Shown here one piece after another: positions 9,937 to 18,054 of a DNA stretch of 64,000 nucleotides. Below the pieces are notes generated by a model. The model made no database searches and had not been told where the DNA came from. It saw only the letters and a list, made by a program, of their open reading frames with translations. Within the stretch, counting starts at the first letter, position 1. Each line of letters starts with the position of its first letter. Made by a program: the position numbers and the translations under genes. The DNA comes from Bacteroidia bacterium. GTDB taxonomy: Bacteria > Bacteroidota > Bacteroidia > J057. Location: assembly GCA_030430205.1 (NCBI GenBank), contig JAUIGE010000017.1, forward strand, positions 1 to 64,000, read 5' to 3'.

Positions 9937-9956
9937 TAGGTTACCCCGCAGGGTAG
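9937..9956 (-). promoter_or_regulatory. Imperfect palindrome upstream of viperin
   Basis: On the minus strand this 20-mer begins CTACC and has GGTAAC near its end, giving arms CTACCC/GGGGTA(G-like) around TGC. It ends 15 bases before the viperin ATG and agrees at 16 of 20 positions with the box before the nuclease-TPR gene (13083-13102). A shared operator or 5'-leader hairpin is the likely role. The regulator is unknown. Confidence 0.55.
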
Positions 9957-9978
9957 TCAGTAACTATGCTTAAACTCC

Positions 9979-12900
9979 CTAGGCTCCCTCTGCCAACTCA
10001 TCCTTTAGTGCCATCCAAAGGGTTAAACAATTATCATCACCTGCAACAAACGCTTTTTGATAATACTGCAATGCCTTATTCTTTTCGCCTAATTGATAAG
10101 CGACAGCAGCAGCATTTACAAAAATGCTGGCGTGAGTATTACAAATTGAAGCTGCCTTCTCATAGCAAGTCAAGGCCTCTTTTAGGGAGCCTGTTTTCAT
10201 ATACAGTACCCCTAAGTTATACCAGGCTCTCCAAAAAAGGGGGGCTGCATCTATAGCTTTTTGGTAGGCTTCATGGGCATCTTTGTTTTGCCCCAGATCC
10301 GCTAAGGCATTTCCCAGAATATCCCAATAGTCAGGAATAGAAGGATCGAGTTCACAAGCTTTTTCCAAATCAGGGATTGCTTCCACTTTAAGCTCTTGAT
10401 GCATTTTGTACCAACCTCGATTATGCCAAGCTGCAACCATTTTAGGTTCCAGGTCAATAACTTCATTCACCCAATCGAGGGCTTTACTGATCTTTCCTTT
10501 AAGAAACCAGATACCTGCTAAGTGCAGTTTATCTTCTGCAGTTTCGGGCGTAAGTTGAAGTACTTTTTCCTCAAATTTTCCAAGAGCGGTTAAAAGTCTA
10601 GGGTCGTTTGGGAAAAGCTTTAGGGCTTTTTCAATTTCAGCCACGACCTCAAGCTCTTTACCCATTTCAAGCGAAATGACAATCTTATGGATGAGTCCTA
10701 CTTGATTATCCGGTTCTATCCGTAAAACTTCATCCAGATCTTGGAGTGCCTGGTCACTTTTTTTCAACTCCCAATAAGTAGCTGCTCTGTTTAAATAGGC
10801 TGTTGTACCGTCAGGATATTTCTGTATGATATCACTGTAGCTATGTATTGCTCGGTCCTTCTGGTCATCCTCCGCATAAGCATCTGTCAGGAGGTGCTTT
10901 GCTTCAAGATAAGCCGGATGGGAGGAAAGTGCTTTTTCCAGGAAAGCTATGGCAGATTTGAAATTTTGTTGATTAAAAAAGTATTGCCCCTGTTGATAAA
11001 GAATATAAGCCTCGTGAATCTCCGGAGAATCATTTTCAGAGGGTAAATCAGGATATGATACCTGAATCAGTTCCCGCCAGACTTTATCCTCTTCGATAGC
11101 TTCCATGATGTCAGCCGCAGTACAATTTTGGGGGTCTTTCCAAAGGCCCTTGAATTGATTGAAATGGGCTTCTATTTCTTGTTCTTTAGGTAGGATGATT
11201 CTGATGAAAACATTTTGTAATGCTTTATTATTAGGGTTTTGGTAGAGCCGCTGCATAAACCGTTCTGCGAAATCACGATCTCCTGTCGCTCCCACGATCT
11301 TCTCCACTTCGATATCCCGAAGAAGTAAGTCGCTATTACTAAGAATAATTTTAAATTCCTGAACACCAACTTTAGGGTGTTTTCCCTCTCCCCAGCGTTC
11401 ATAATTCCCCTCAGGCGTAGAGGTAACGATTAAGGGAATAAGTTGCACATCCTGTGGGGGTGAGGTGATATCCAGATCTTTGAATACCTGAGATTTTTTT
11501 TCCCTTTCTTCCAAAAACTTCATGCATTTGTCAAGTTGAGTTCCTGCTTTCTCTATCTTTTCACGATATTCTTGGATCGAAACAGGCGTGTAGCGTGCAA
11601 AAGTATCTTTTACTTGAATGACAAAAAGGCTATTACCCTTCCAAGCAAATAGATCTACATCTGTTATTTTGCCCTCACTTTTTGTCCAGAGATCATATTC
11701 TTTTCGAATATTAAAGCCAGCATTTTCAAATGCCATTACAATTACATCATCTAATCCTTTATTTTTTTGTTGGACGGAATCAGTGTCTTTTTCTTTAATC
11801 CAATACTTTAAAAGTCTATTTTGTAGCCCTACTGCATGATTTTTTTGTCCTAAAATTCCTGGGAGCCAGCAAACCATCTCTCCGAATCGGATAAAAGGTT
11901 GCTCAAGTAAATTGACCCTTTGCTTGTCTGCATAAGGGGTATCTAGTTTCCAGGAAAGGAAATCAAACGAGGGCTCAATATTTTCTGGTTCAAAGTCTTC
12001 ATGTTTCAACAATGCTTCAAAGGTTTGTTGAAGAAATTCATTTTTAGTACGGAAGGCGAGTGGTCCAATATTTTTCCCACTGACAAAGGCTTTAGAAATT
12101 GTAAAACCAATGAAATCAAATGTATTTGCTTCCACTTGAGATTTGTGGAGATTAACAAAAGCAGAGTTTGCCGGAAGCAAATAGGCATCCGTTTGATGTC
12201 GATCCACTAAACTTAGGTAGTGCAACACATTTCGGGGATTAATCTTGTTTCCTTTGACTTCCACTTCTTCTGGAAAACCCAAATCATTCCAGTAAAGCAT
12301 TTCAGCAAGGGTAATAGGGGATATTTTTGGTAAAGCATCCTTCTCTCGTTGTATAGCAAGGGCTTTGGCAGCATTCAAATAATATCCAGTAATTTTTCTG
12401 TATTGTTGCCCAATCCTATTCCATCGATTTTCACTTTCTCTATTTAAAGGATAAAGTTGAAAACCTTCAACTCCCATAAATATCATTTGATAATTTCGGA
12501 AAGAGTAAAGGCTTTGTTGTTCGAAATAGATCTGTTCCTGAATGAAAGCACCTACTATTTCTTCAAAAGGATCCCAGTATGCTGAACTATTACATTTCCC
12601 TAAGACCTGAAAAAGTACTTCCTGATATCTATCAGGATCAGTTTCTTTTGGGAATGTAGGCTTTGTTCGAAGAAATGCCTTAATTAATTGGCCAAATGCA
12701 CTTGCATAAGTTTGTTCAAATGGAACAAAATCTCCCCCTCGGAGAAAAATGGTTTCCAACCTATTTTTTTCCCAATAAATGGCTAGTAAGCACAGGAATT
12801 CCACAAGCTCATATTGCTTGAGATTTCCAGTCATTTCATTCCTTTGTGATTTGACTTGATCCCGAAGCGCCCTCCACTGCCTAAATTCTTTCATTCGTTT

Positions 12901-13074
12901 TTGAATGAAGGGATCTGTCGTATTTTGGGTAAGTAGTACAAGGTTATTCCATTCAATATCATTATTGAATGCTTGGCTTGTACGATAGGTTTCAATAACC
13001 TCAAAGGAAGACTCTTCAAATTGTTTTTGAAGGTCTTTAAATAGCTTGGAGTTAGAATTTGATTTTCTCATCAC
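9979..13074 (-). CDS. Nuclease-like protein with C-terminal TPR repeats
   Basis: A 1,031-residue protein. The first 430 residues are unlike anything I recognise. About residues 440-530 contain DVDLFAWKGNSLFVIQVKD followed by helices; the spacing of Asp, then Gln-x-Lys after a hydrophobic strand resembles a PD-(D/E)XK (Mrr/restriction-type) nuclease core, with Gln in place of Glu. From about 690 to the end run TPR repeats (for example AYLNRAATYWELKKSDQAL, AWYNLGVLYMKTGSLKEAL). The gene can start at GTG (13074) or the next-codon ATG (13071). No signal peptide is seen, so it is cytoplasmic. It precedes the viperin gene and both carry the same upstream palindrome. I infer a defence effector or sensor with TPR-mediated partner binding; the enzymatic activity is unproven. 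Confidence 0.75.
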   Translation of the reverse strand: MMRKSNSNSKLFKDLQKQFEESSFEVIETYRTSQAFNNDIEWNNLVLLTQNTTDPFIQKRMKEFRQWRALRDQVKSQRNEMTGNLKQYELVEFLCLLAIYWEKNRLETIFLRGGDFVPFEQTYASAFGQLIKAFLRTKPTFPKETDPDRYQEVLFQVLGKCNSSAYWDPFEEIVGAFIQEQIYFEQQSLYSFRNYQMIFMGVEGFQLYPLNRESENRWNRIGQQYRKITGYYLNAAKALAIQREKDALPKISPITLAEMLYWNDLGFPEEVEVKGNKINPRNVLHYLSLVDRHQTDAYLLPANSAFVNLHKSQVEANTFDFIGFTISKAFVSGKNIGPLAFRTKNEFLQQTFEALLKHEDFEPENIEPSFDFLSWKLDTPYADKQRVNLLEQPFIRFGEMVCWLPGILGQKNHAVGLQNRLLKYWIKEKDTDSVQQKNKGLDDVIVMAFENAGFNIRKEYDLWTKSEGKITDVDLFAWKGNSLFVIQVKDTFARYTPVSIQEYREKIEKAGTQLDKCMKFLEEREKKSQVFKDLDITSPPQDVQLIPLIVTSTPEGNYERWGEGKHPKVGVQEFKIILSNSDLLLRDIEVEKIVGATGDRDFAERFMQRLYQNPNNKALQNVFIRIILPKEQEIEAHFNQFKGLWKDPQNCTAADIMEAIEEDKVWRELIQVSYPDLPSENDSPEIHEAYILYQQGQYFFNQQNFKSAIAFLEKALSSHPAYLEAKHLLTDAYAEDDQKDRAIHSYSDIIQKYPDGTTAYLNRAATYWELKKSDQALQDLDEVLRIEPDNQVGLIHKIVISLEMGKELEVVAEIEKALKLFPNDPRLLTALGKFEEKVLQLTPETAEDKLHLAGIWFLKGKISKALDWVNEVIDLEPKMVAAWHNRGWYKMHQELKVEAIPDLEKACELDPSIPDYWDILGNALADLGQNKDAHEAYQKAIDAAPLFWRAWYNLGVLYMKTGSLKEALTCYEKAASICNTHASIFVNAAAVAYQLGEKNKALQYYQKAFVAGDDNCLTLWMALKDELAEGA

Positions 13075-13082
13075 ATTAATAT

Positions 13083-13102
13083 TAAGTTACCGCGTACGGT
13101 AG
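13083..13102 (-). promoter_or_regulatory. Imperfect palindrome upstream of nuclease-TPR gene
   Basis: On the minus strand the 20-mer starts CTACCG and contains CGGTAAC, with arms TACCG/CGGTA around a 4-base centre. It lies 8-11 bases before the start codon and matches the pre-viperin box at 16 of 20 positions. The divergent gene starting near 13206 could also be controlled from here. Confidence 0.55.
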
Positions 13103-13205
13103 GTGATTAAGAAAATCAATTAAATGTAAGAATCTTTTTTCAAAATGCAATGAGAATTATAAAGGGGTTGGGCTAATCATTCCAGAATCGAAAATAGTTA
13201 AATTC

Positions 13206-13826
13206 GTGTCTAAGAAGATTAGAGCAGCTCAACCTACTTTTGAAAGAAAAATCCCCATGAAACCCAAAACCGGTAAAGAACCCTTCCACCAGCAAGCCCA
13301 ACCTCTGTCATTTACCCTCCTGGACTTCTGGGCCTGGTCCCAGTCTGATCTGACGAATAATACCCTGAGGGGCATTATTGCTGAGTTCATCGTCATGAAG
13401 GCCCTGGGCATATCACAGCCCTTCCGGATAGAATGGGACGCCTACGATTTAATAACAGAGACCGGGCTAAAGATTGAAGTCAAATCAGCTGCATACCTAC
13501 AAAGTTGGCACCAGGAAAAACTTTCGAAAATATCCTTCGGCATAGCACCCACTATTGCATGGGATGCTAAGACAAATACATACGCTACGCAAAAAAAGCG
13601 ATGGGCAGATTGTTACATTTTTTGCTTGTTACACCATCAAGACAAGTCGAACATCGATCCCTTAAATATGGACCAATGGACTTTTTATGTGTTGCCGACC
13701 GCAATATTGGATAAGGAAAAACCTAATCAGGGCACAATTACATTGGGAGTATTACAGAAACTTCAGCCTATTCAATGTCGGTTTGAGAAACTAAAGACTG
13801 TTATTCAGGAATTATCAAGAAGCTGA
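13206..13826 (+). CDS. Small protein with ExK nuclease-like motif
   Basis: A 206-residue soluble protein. The core reads LRGIIAEFIVMKALG, then WDAYDLITETGLKIEVKSAAYLQSW; a conserved Asp followed 13 residues later by E-V-K fits a PD-(D/E)XK nuclease active site, with an N-terminal helix carrying Glu. Later IDPLNMDQWTFYVLPT is a conserved-looking strand. Two starts are possible: GTG at 13206, or ATG at 13257, which removes a basic 17-residue tail. It is divergent from the nuclease-TPR/viperin pair and shares its 130-base intergenic region. I do not know a named family; a standalone defence or repair nuclease is an inference from the motif and its neighbours. Confidence 0.65.
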   Translation: MSKKIRAAQPTFERKIPMKPKTGKEPFHQQAQPLSFTLLDFWAWSQSDLTNNTLRGIIAEFIVMKALGISQPFRIEWDAYDLITETGLKIEVKSAAYLQSWHQEKLSKISFGIAPTIAWDAKTNTYATQKKRWADCYIFCLLHHQDKSNIDPLNMDQWTFYVLPTAILDKEKPNQGTITLGVLQKLQPIQCRFEKLKTVIQELSRS

Positions 13827-13873
13827 TCCTTTTTGATTTAGAGGTATGGGAATAGGATGCAGGAGAAAACATT

Positions 13874-16744
13874 TTAAACTCCCCTCATCCTTTCCTTTCT
13901 CTTAGAATAAGTCAGCCCAAACCCAATCCCCCCACCAACAAGCAACAGCCCTACGACCCACCACCAACTCCCCCCCGCCACAATCGCCCCATCATCTCCA
14001 ATCACCACAAAACCCGCCCAATAATAAGGATGCAAAGCCGCATTGGAGGCCGTCTCCAGGTACTGCTGCTTCGCAGCACGCAAAGCTTCCGATTTGGAAG
14101 CACCCTCCTCCAGCGCCGCATAAAACCCCTGCATCAGCTCAATCGTCGCCTGTCCATCCGCCTTCCAGAGGCTGCTCACCACGCTGGGACAGCCCGCGTA
14201 GCGAAAAGCCCGGGCGAGGCTGTAGATGCCCTCGCTTTGTTCGAGCTTGCCATAGCCGCTTTCGCATGCGGCGAGCACAGCCATTTTGGCGTTGAGGTTG
14301 AGGTTATAGATCTCGTAGGCGTAGAGGGAGTTGGCGGCGGCGGTGTCATCACCGGCGAAAAGCAGCCTCGCCCGCAGGGGAGAGTACAGATCGGGTTCGC
14401 CATGCATGGCGAGGTGCAGGACACTGAAGTCGGGTGCGGCTTCCAAAAAACGTGCTTTGTTGACCTGCTCGCCGGTAAAGGCCGTGCCTCCCATCATCGC
14501 GGCGACGGCTTTCGCCTGGGGTTGGTTGTGGACGAGAGACCAGGGGCCGCTATAGGCCGGGGCGAAGGCGGCGACTTCGTTTCTGCGCGCCCTGGGGCGG
14601 TAGGGATTGCTGAACAGCAAGGTCGCCGAGTAGGCATAGCGCGTGCTGGTCTCGCGGAAAAAATAGGGGAGATGGCGGTATTGGCGGTCCGCCTGCCGGT
14701 CATCCAGCGATGACAAATCGGGGCTGCTGCGCAGCAGCAACTCAAAGGGCAGATAGCTCAGCTGCCCATCGGGAATAAGGATCAGCTGGTCGGGGCTTTT
14801 CTCCCCAATCAGCGGCTGCAGGAAGCGGGCAAACAACTGATGGGCAGGCCGTGCAAAAGCCGTTAGTCCCTTCAGGCCCTTTTGCGGCTGTTGCAGGGAG
14901 CTGAGGAGCTGCCGGATCTGCTTGTCCAGCAGGCTATCCCGGGGAACTTCATGTACCATGATCCCCTGCCGGTCGATCGCAAATGCATAGACCGCGCTAT
15001 CCCCCTCAAAAAACGCCAGCAGCATCTGCGAGCCGGAGAGTTGCTGCTGAATTTCTGCCACCTCCACAATCCTGTGGTCATACTTCAATTGATGGTATGC
15101 GGGATAGCGCTTTTCCAGCGATTCGCTGAAGCTGCGATATGCCTCTTCTCTGTCAAAGAGAATCTGTCGCCAGCTTGTCAGGCGGGCGCTGTCTGCTGCG
15201 GTTTGCTTTTGCTCCGCTTCGAATATTTTATTTTGGTAGAAGGCGATGTCTACCTTGAGGTTGCGCTCCTGTTCGAGCAGGCTGTCGGGGAGGCCGGCGG
15301 CGAGTTTGGCGCCTGCGTCTTGGAGGGATTGGAATAATAAGGTCGCCTTATTTCGCTCGCTGAAGGAGAAGGCCTTTTCGAGGTATTGTGGCTCGCCTGT
15401 TTTTGCATGCATCATCAGACAGAAGCGGATGGCGCGCTCGTAGATGGGGCGGGATTTTTGGGAGAAGAAGAGCTTGGAGGATTCGTTTTGGAGGCGGTCG
15501 CGGGCTTTGTCAACCAGCGAATCCGCAATAAGATAGCACCAGAGGGCGGTGTCGAGGTCGGGTTGTTGTTGGGTTTGGTGGTAGCGGCCGATGTGGGCCT
15601 GGGCTTTGCCGTCGAGGATGGGGACGGCGAGGAGGGGGTAGGGGGTGGTGGGGGATTGGGGGGTGAGGGTGAGTTTTTTGAGGGCGGATTGGTAGGTTTG
15701 TAGAGCGGAGTCGGGATGGTTGAGGAGGAGGTAGGTGGAGGCGAGAGTCTGATATGCATCCATTAGAAAGTTAATGCTTTCATTTCCTGTGTACTCTTTT
15801 TCCCTCAATGCTACTGATATTTTGAAGTCTCTAAGTGCTTTTTCTGTGGAATCAACAAGTAGATAATATTCTCCTTTGATTTGGTGAAGTACTCTGGGAC
15901 GATAACCGGGTTTGATTTTGGGGAGTTTTTCTATTGCATTGATAAGGATTTTTGCGCTGTCGGGTTGGGCTGTTTTGATGTAGATGAAGGCTAGGGTGTG
16001 GAGGCAGTCGTATTCGTGTCTTGTTCCTTTTCCCTTCAAATCGGATGACTCAATAATAGCCAGATTTTTCAAAAAAAGTGATTTCGCATGAAAATAATCT
16101 TGAGCGAAAAATAAAGCAGCAGCTAAATTATTGATTTTCAACTGCGTTTGGGGTGCATTTAAACCATAACTACTCATTGAAAGAGTAATTGCTTTTGTTC
16201 CTATATTTTTGGCATCTTCATAGTTTCCAATTCTCAAATAATAAGAACTTAAAGAACTGTAAGTATTAGCAAAACTCTTTAAATACTCAATTGTATCCTC
16301 TGGAGCAGTAATTGACTTAATTATTTTTAATGACTCATTTGTATAGTCTAAAGCTTTTTGATAGTTGCCCATTCTTGAGTAAAAAATGCCAAGATTTAAT
16401 GCAGATGATGCGCAATATCCTGGTATTTCTGCTAGATAATTAGTTTTCATTGAGTATGCATAAAATCTGAATTTTTCTTCTTCCTCAATATTATTTAATT
16501 TTTGATAAGCGGTTGCAATCCCTTGGTAACAAAGGTTGTATCTTGCTAAATTACATTGGTCAAAGTACTCTTTCGATGCTACTTTTAGAATACTAATAGC
16601 TGAGTCTGGTTTAGAAGAAAGGATTTTTACGGCATTCCAAAAAATAGAATCTGTAGCAACTCCAGTATCTCCAATATTTTGACTATTAATAGGAAGGATA
16701 AATCCTATATTAATAATCAGGAATACGATAATATTTATTTTCAT
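13874..16744 (-). CDS. Membrane-anchored TPR-CHAT caspase-like protein
   Basis: About 956 residues starting at ATG 16744. A longer reading from 16786 is rejected because it would run through a 15-bp terminator hairpin. Order: signal peptide (MKINIIVFLIINIGFILPINSQ), TPR repeats to about residue 420 (for example ALNLGIFYSRMGNYQKALDYT), a helical linker, and a C-terminal CHAT domain. The caspase-type dyad is visible: His about 779 in LHLAMHGEPD and Cys about 825 in LAACESGYG, followed by SVVSSLWKAD and HPYYWAGFVVIGD. A Trp/Gly-rich membrane helix and a basic tail end the protein, suggesting a C-terminal anchor with the protease outside the cytoplasm. The CHAT region (about 14.0-15.7 kb) is clearly more GC-rich than the TPR part. 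Partner substrates are unknown. Confidence 0.85.
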   Translation of the reverse strand: MKINIIVFLIINIGFILPINSQNIGDTGVATDSIFWNAVKILSSKPDSAISILKVASKEYFDQCNLARYNLCYQGIATAYQKLNNIEEEEKFRFYAYSMKTNYLAEIPGYCASSALNLGIFYSRMGNYQKALDYTNESLKIIKSITAPEDTIEYLKSFANTYSSLSSYYLRIGNYEDAKNIGTKAITLSMSSYGLNAPQTQLKINNLAAALFFAQDYFHAKSLFLKNLAIIESSDLKGKGTRHEYDCLHTLAFIYIKTAQPDSAKILINAIEKLPKIKPGYRPRVLHQIKGEYYLLVDSTEKALRDFKISVALREKEYTGNESINFLMDAYQTLASTYLLLNHPDSALQTYQSALKKLTLTPQSPTTPYPLLAVPILDGKAQAHIGRYHQTQQQPDLDTALWCYLIADSLVDKARDRLQNESSKLFFSQKSRPIYERAIRFCLMMHAKTGEPQYLEKAFSFSERNKATLLFQSLQDAGAKLAAGLPDSLLEQERNLKVDIAFYQNKIFEAEQKQTAADSARLTSWRQILFDREEAYRSFSESLEKRYPAYHQLKYDHRIVEVAEIQQQLSGSQMLLAFFEGDSAVYAFAIDRQGIMVHEVPRDSLLDKQIRQLLSSLQQPQKGLKGLTAFARPAHQLFARFLQPLIGEKSPDQLILIPDGQLSYLPFELLLRSSPDLSSLDDRQADRQYRHLPYFFRETSTRYAYSATLLFSNPYRPRARRNEVAAFAPAYSGPWSLVHNQPQAKAVAAMMGGTAFTGEQVNKARFLEAAPDFSVLHLAMHGEPDLYSPLRARLLFAGDDTAAANSLYAYEIYNLNLNAKMAVLAACESGYGKLEQSEGIYSLARAFRYAGCPSVVSSLWKADGQATIELMQGFYAALEEGASKSEALRAAKQQYLETASNAALHPYYWAGFVVIGDDGAIVAGGSWWWVVGLLLVGGGIGFGLTYSKRKERMRGV

Positions 16745-16752
16745 AATAAATG

Positions 16753-16789
16753 AAAGTGATCCCAAAGTAAGAATCTTTGGGATCACTTT
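16753..16789 (-). terminator. Hairpin terminator after the T9SS cargo gene
   Basis: A perfect 15-bp stem (16753-16767 pairs with 16775-16789) with a 7-base loop lies ten bases after the stop of the 335-residue cargo gene and nine bases before the CHAT ATG. There is no long T-run on the minus strand, but stem strength and position fit a terminator or attenuator and rule out the longer CHAT start. Confidence 0.7.
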
Positions 16790-16798
16790 TATTCACTT

Positions 16799-17806
16799 TT
16801 ATTCTTTCACAAATTTCTTAAAAAAATGAGAGTTCTTTGATTCAAGTTCTAATATGTAGATTCCAACTGGCAAATAATCTAGATTGGGAATATGTATTTT
16901 CCCTCCAGAGTTTTCAAGTGTGCTTAAAATCTCTTTTTCAATTAATAACCCTCCATGAATATTATGAATTGAAACTTTGTACCAAACTTCCTCTCTAATT
17001 GGAATTTTAACATTAAGTGTCTTTCCTACAGGATTGGGACTTATTATTAATTCAGACTCAATTCTATTCCCTGTGCCGCCAAAACGATTTGGAGATGGTA
17101 GCCACCATGGGAAATTGTTTACACACCTTGAACCTTCCATAACTTTTTGACTTCTATTATATTTTACCACTGTATTTTGCCCCGAGTTTTGAGTGTAATT
17201 TTGTCCTGAGATAAATGAATAACCTACTTCCAAATCAATACTTATTTTCTTGGCCCCATTCAAAGCCACATAAATATCAAACTCGCCTTCCCATCTATTT
17301 CTAAAAGGATTTTCATGAAGTAATCTTTGCCAGCCACTAGAAAGAGGGTAATTTGATTTATTTTGCAGAGTAGAAAAGTCAATTGTAGTATAGCTCAGCG
17401 GATTATTACTAGAATCATAAGCCAATATTCTAATGAAATATTCCCATGGATTTAATTTCCTTAGAATACTATCTGGATTGAACTTTAATTTAAAAGCGAT
17501 TATTCCAACACTAGAATCCCTATCATGGACATGGAAACAATTTTTCATGTTACTTTCATCCTTTCTGCTTACGGAGTCATCAATAGTCCCAAAATTGTAC
17601 GTTTTTTTGCCATTAACATAAATTACTTTTATCGTTTGAAAATTGTAATTAATAACATTAAATGGGGCAACCAAAGAGTCTAAACAGTTTGGACAATCTT
17701 CATCATTTGCTGTAAATAGTTGTTCTTGAGCATAACTCCTATTAGAGATAGATAAGGTAGTACACAAAATAAGAAGTAATAGGGTAAGTAAATTTGTTTT
17801 TTTCAT
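16799..17806 (-). CDS. Secreted protein with T9SS sorting domain
   Basis: A 335-residue protein with a signal peptide (MKKTNLLTLLLLILC... SYAQ) and a C-terminal T9SS type A (Por) sorting domain of about 80 residues: ELIISPNPVGKTLNVKIP, a Gly-rich middle, YLPVGIYILEL and a basic end. The central 220 residues (Cys-poor, beta-rich, with IRILAYDSSNNPL and FDIYVALNGAKK) match no family I can name. It probably crosses the outer membrane through the Por machine and stays on the surface. It lies just upstream of the CHAT gene on the same strand but is separated from it by a strong hairpin. It is AT-rich like the catalytic halves of the neighbouring S8 genes. Confidence 0.75.
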   Translation of the reverse strand: MKKTNLLTLLLLILCTTLSISNRSYAQEQLFTANDEDCPNCLDSLVAPFNVINYNFQTIKVIYVNGKKTYNFGTIDDSVSRKDESNMKNCFHVHDRDSSVGIIAFKLKFNPDSILRKLNPWEYFIRILAYDSSNNPLSYTTIDFSTLQNKSNYPLSSGWQRLLHENPFRNRWEGEFDIYVALNGAKKISIDLEVGYSFISGQNYTQNSGQNTVVKYNRSQKVMEGSRCVNNFPWWLPSPNRFGGTGNRIESELIISPNPVGKTLNVKIPIREEVWYKVSIHNIHGGLLIEKEILSTLENSGGKIHIPNLDYLPVGIYILELESKNSHFFKKFVKE

Positions 17807-18054
17807 GATTACTATTTAGTTAATTTTAAAAATATAATTTTGGTTTGAGGTTTTGAAGTACATGTACAAAGAATTCTTACATAGATGACTTTTTTAATTA
17901 AAATCAATAGCTGTTATTATCTATAAATTGAATTCATTGTTATTAGACGCATTCCCCTAGCTCCTATCAACACTTTCTCTAGAAATACTCAAAAAAAGAA
18001 TATATAGCACTAGAATTAGCCAATAAGATATTGAACAACAAGGCTTTACATATT

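Noticed and set aside
16745-16786. Upstream CHAT start adding 14 residues
   Set aside because: It would be translated through a perfect 15-bp hairpin, and the signal peptide begins at ATG 16744.
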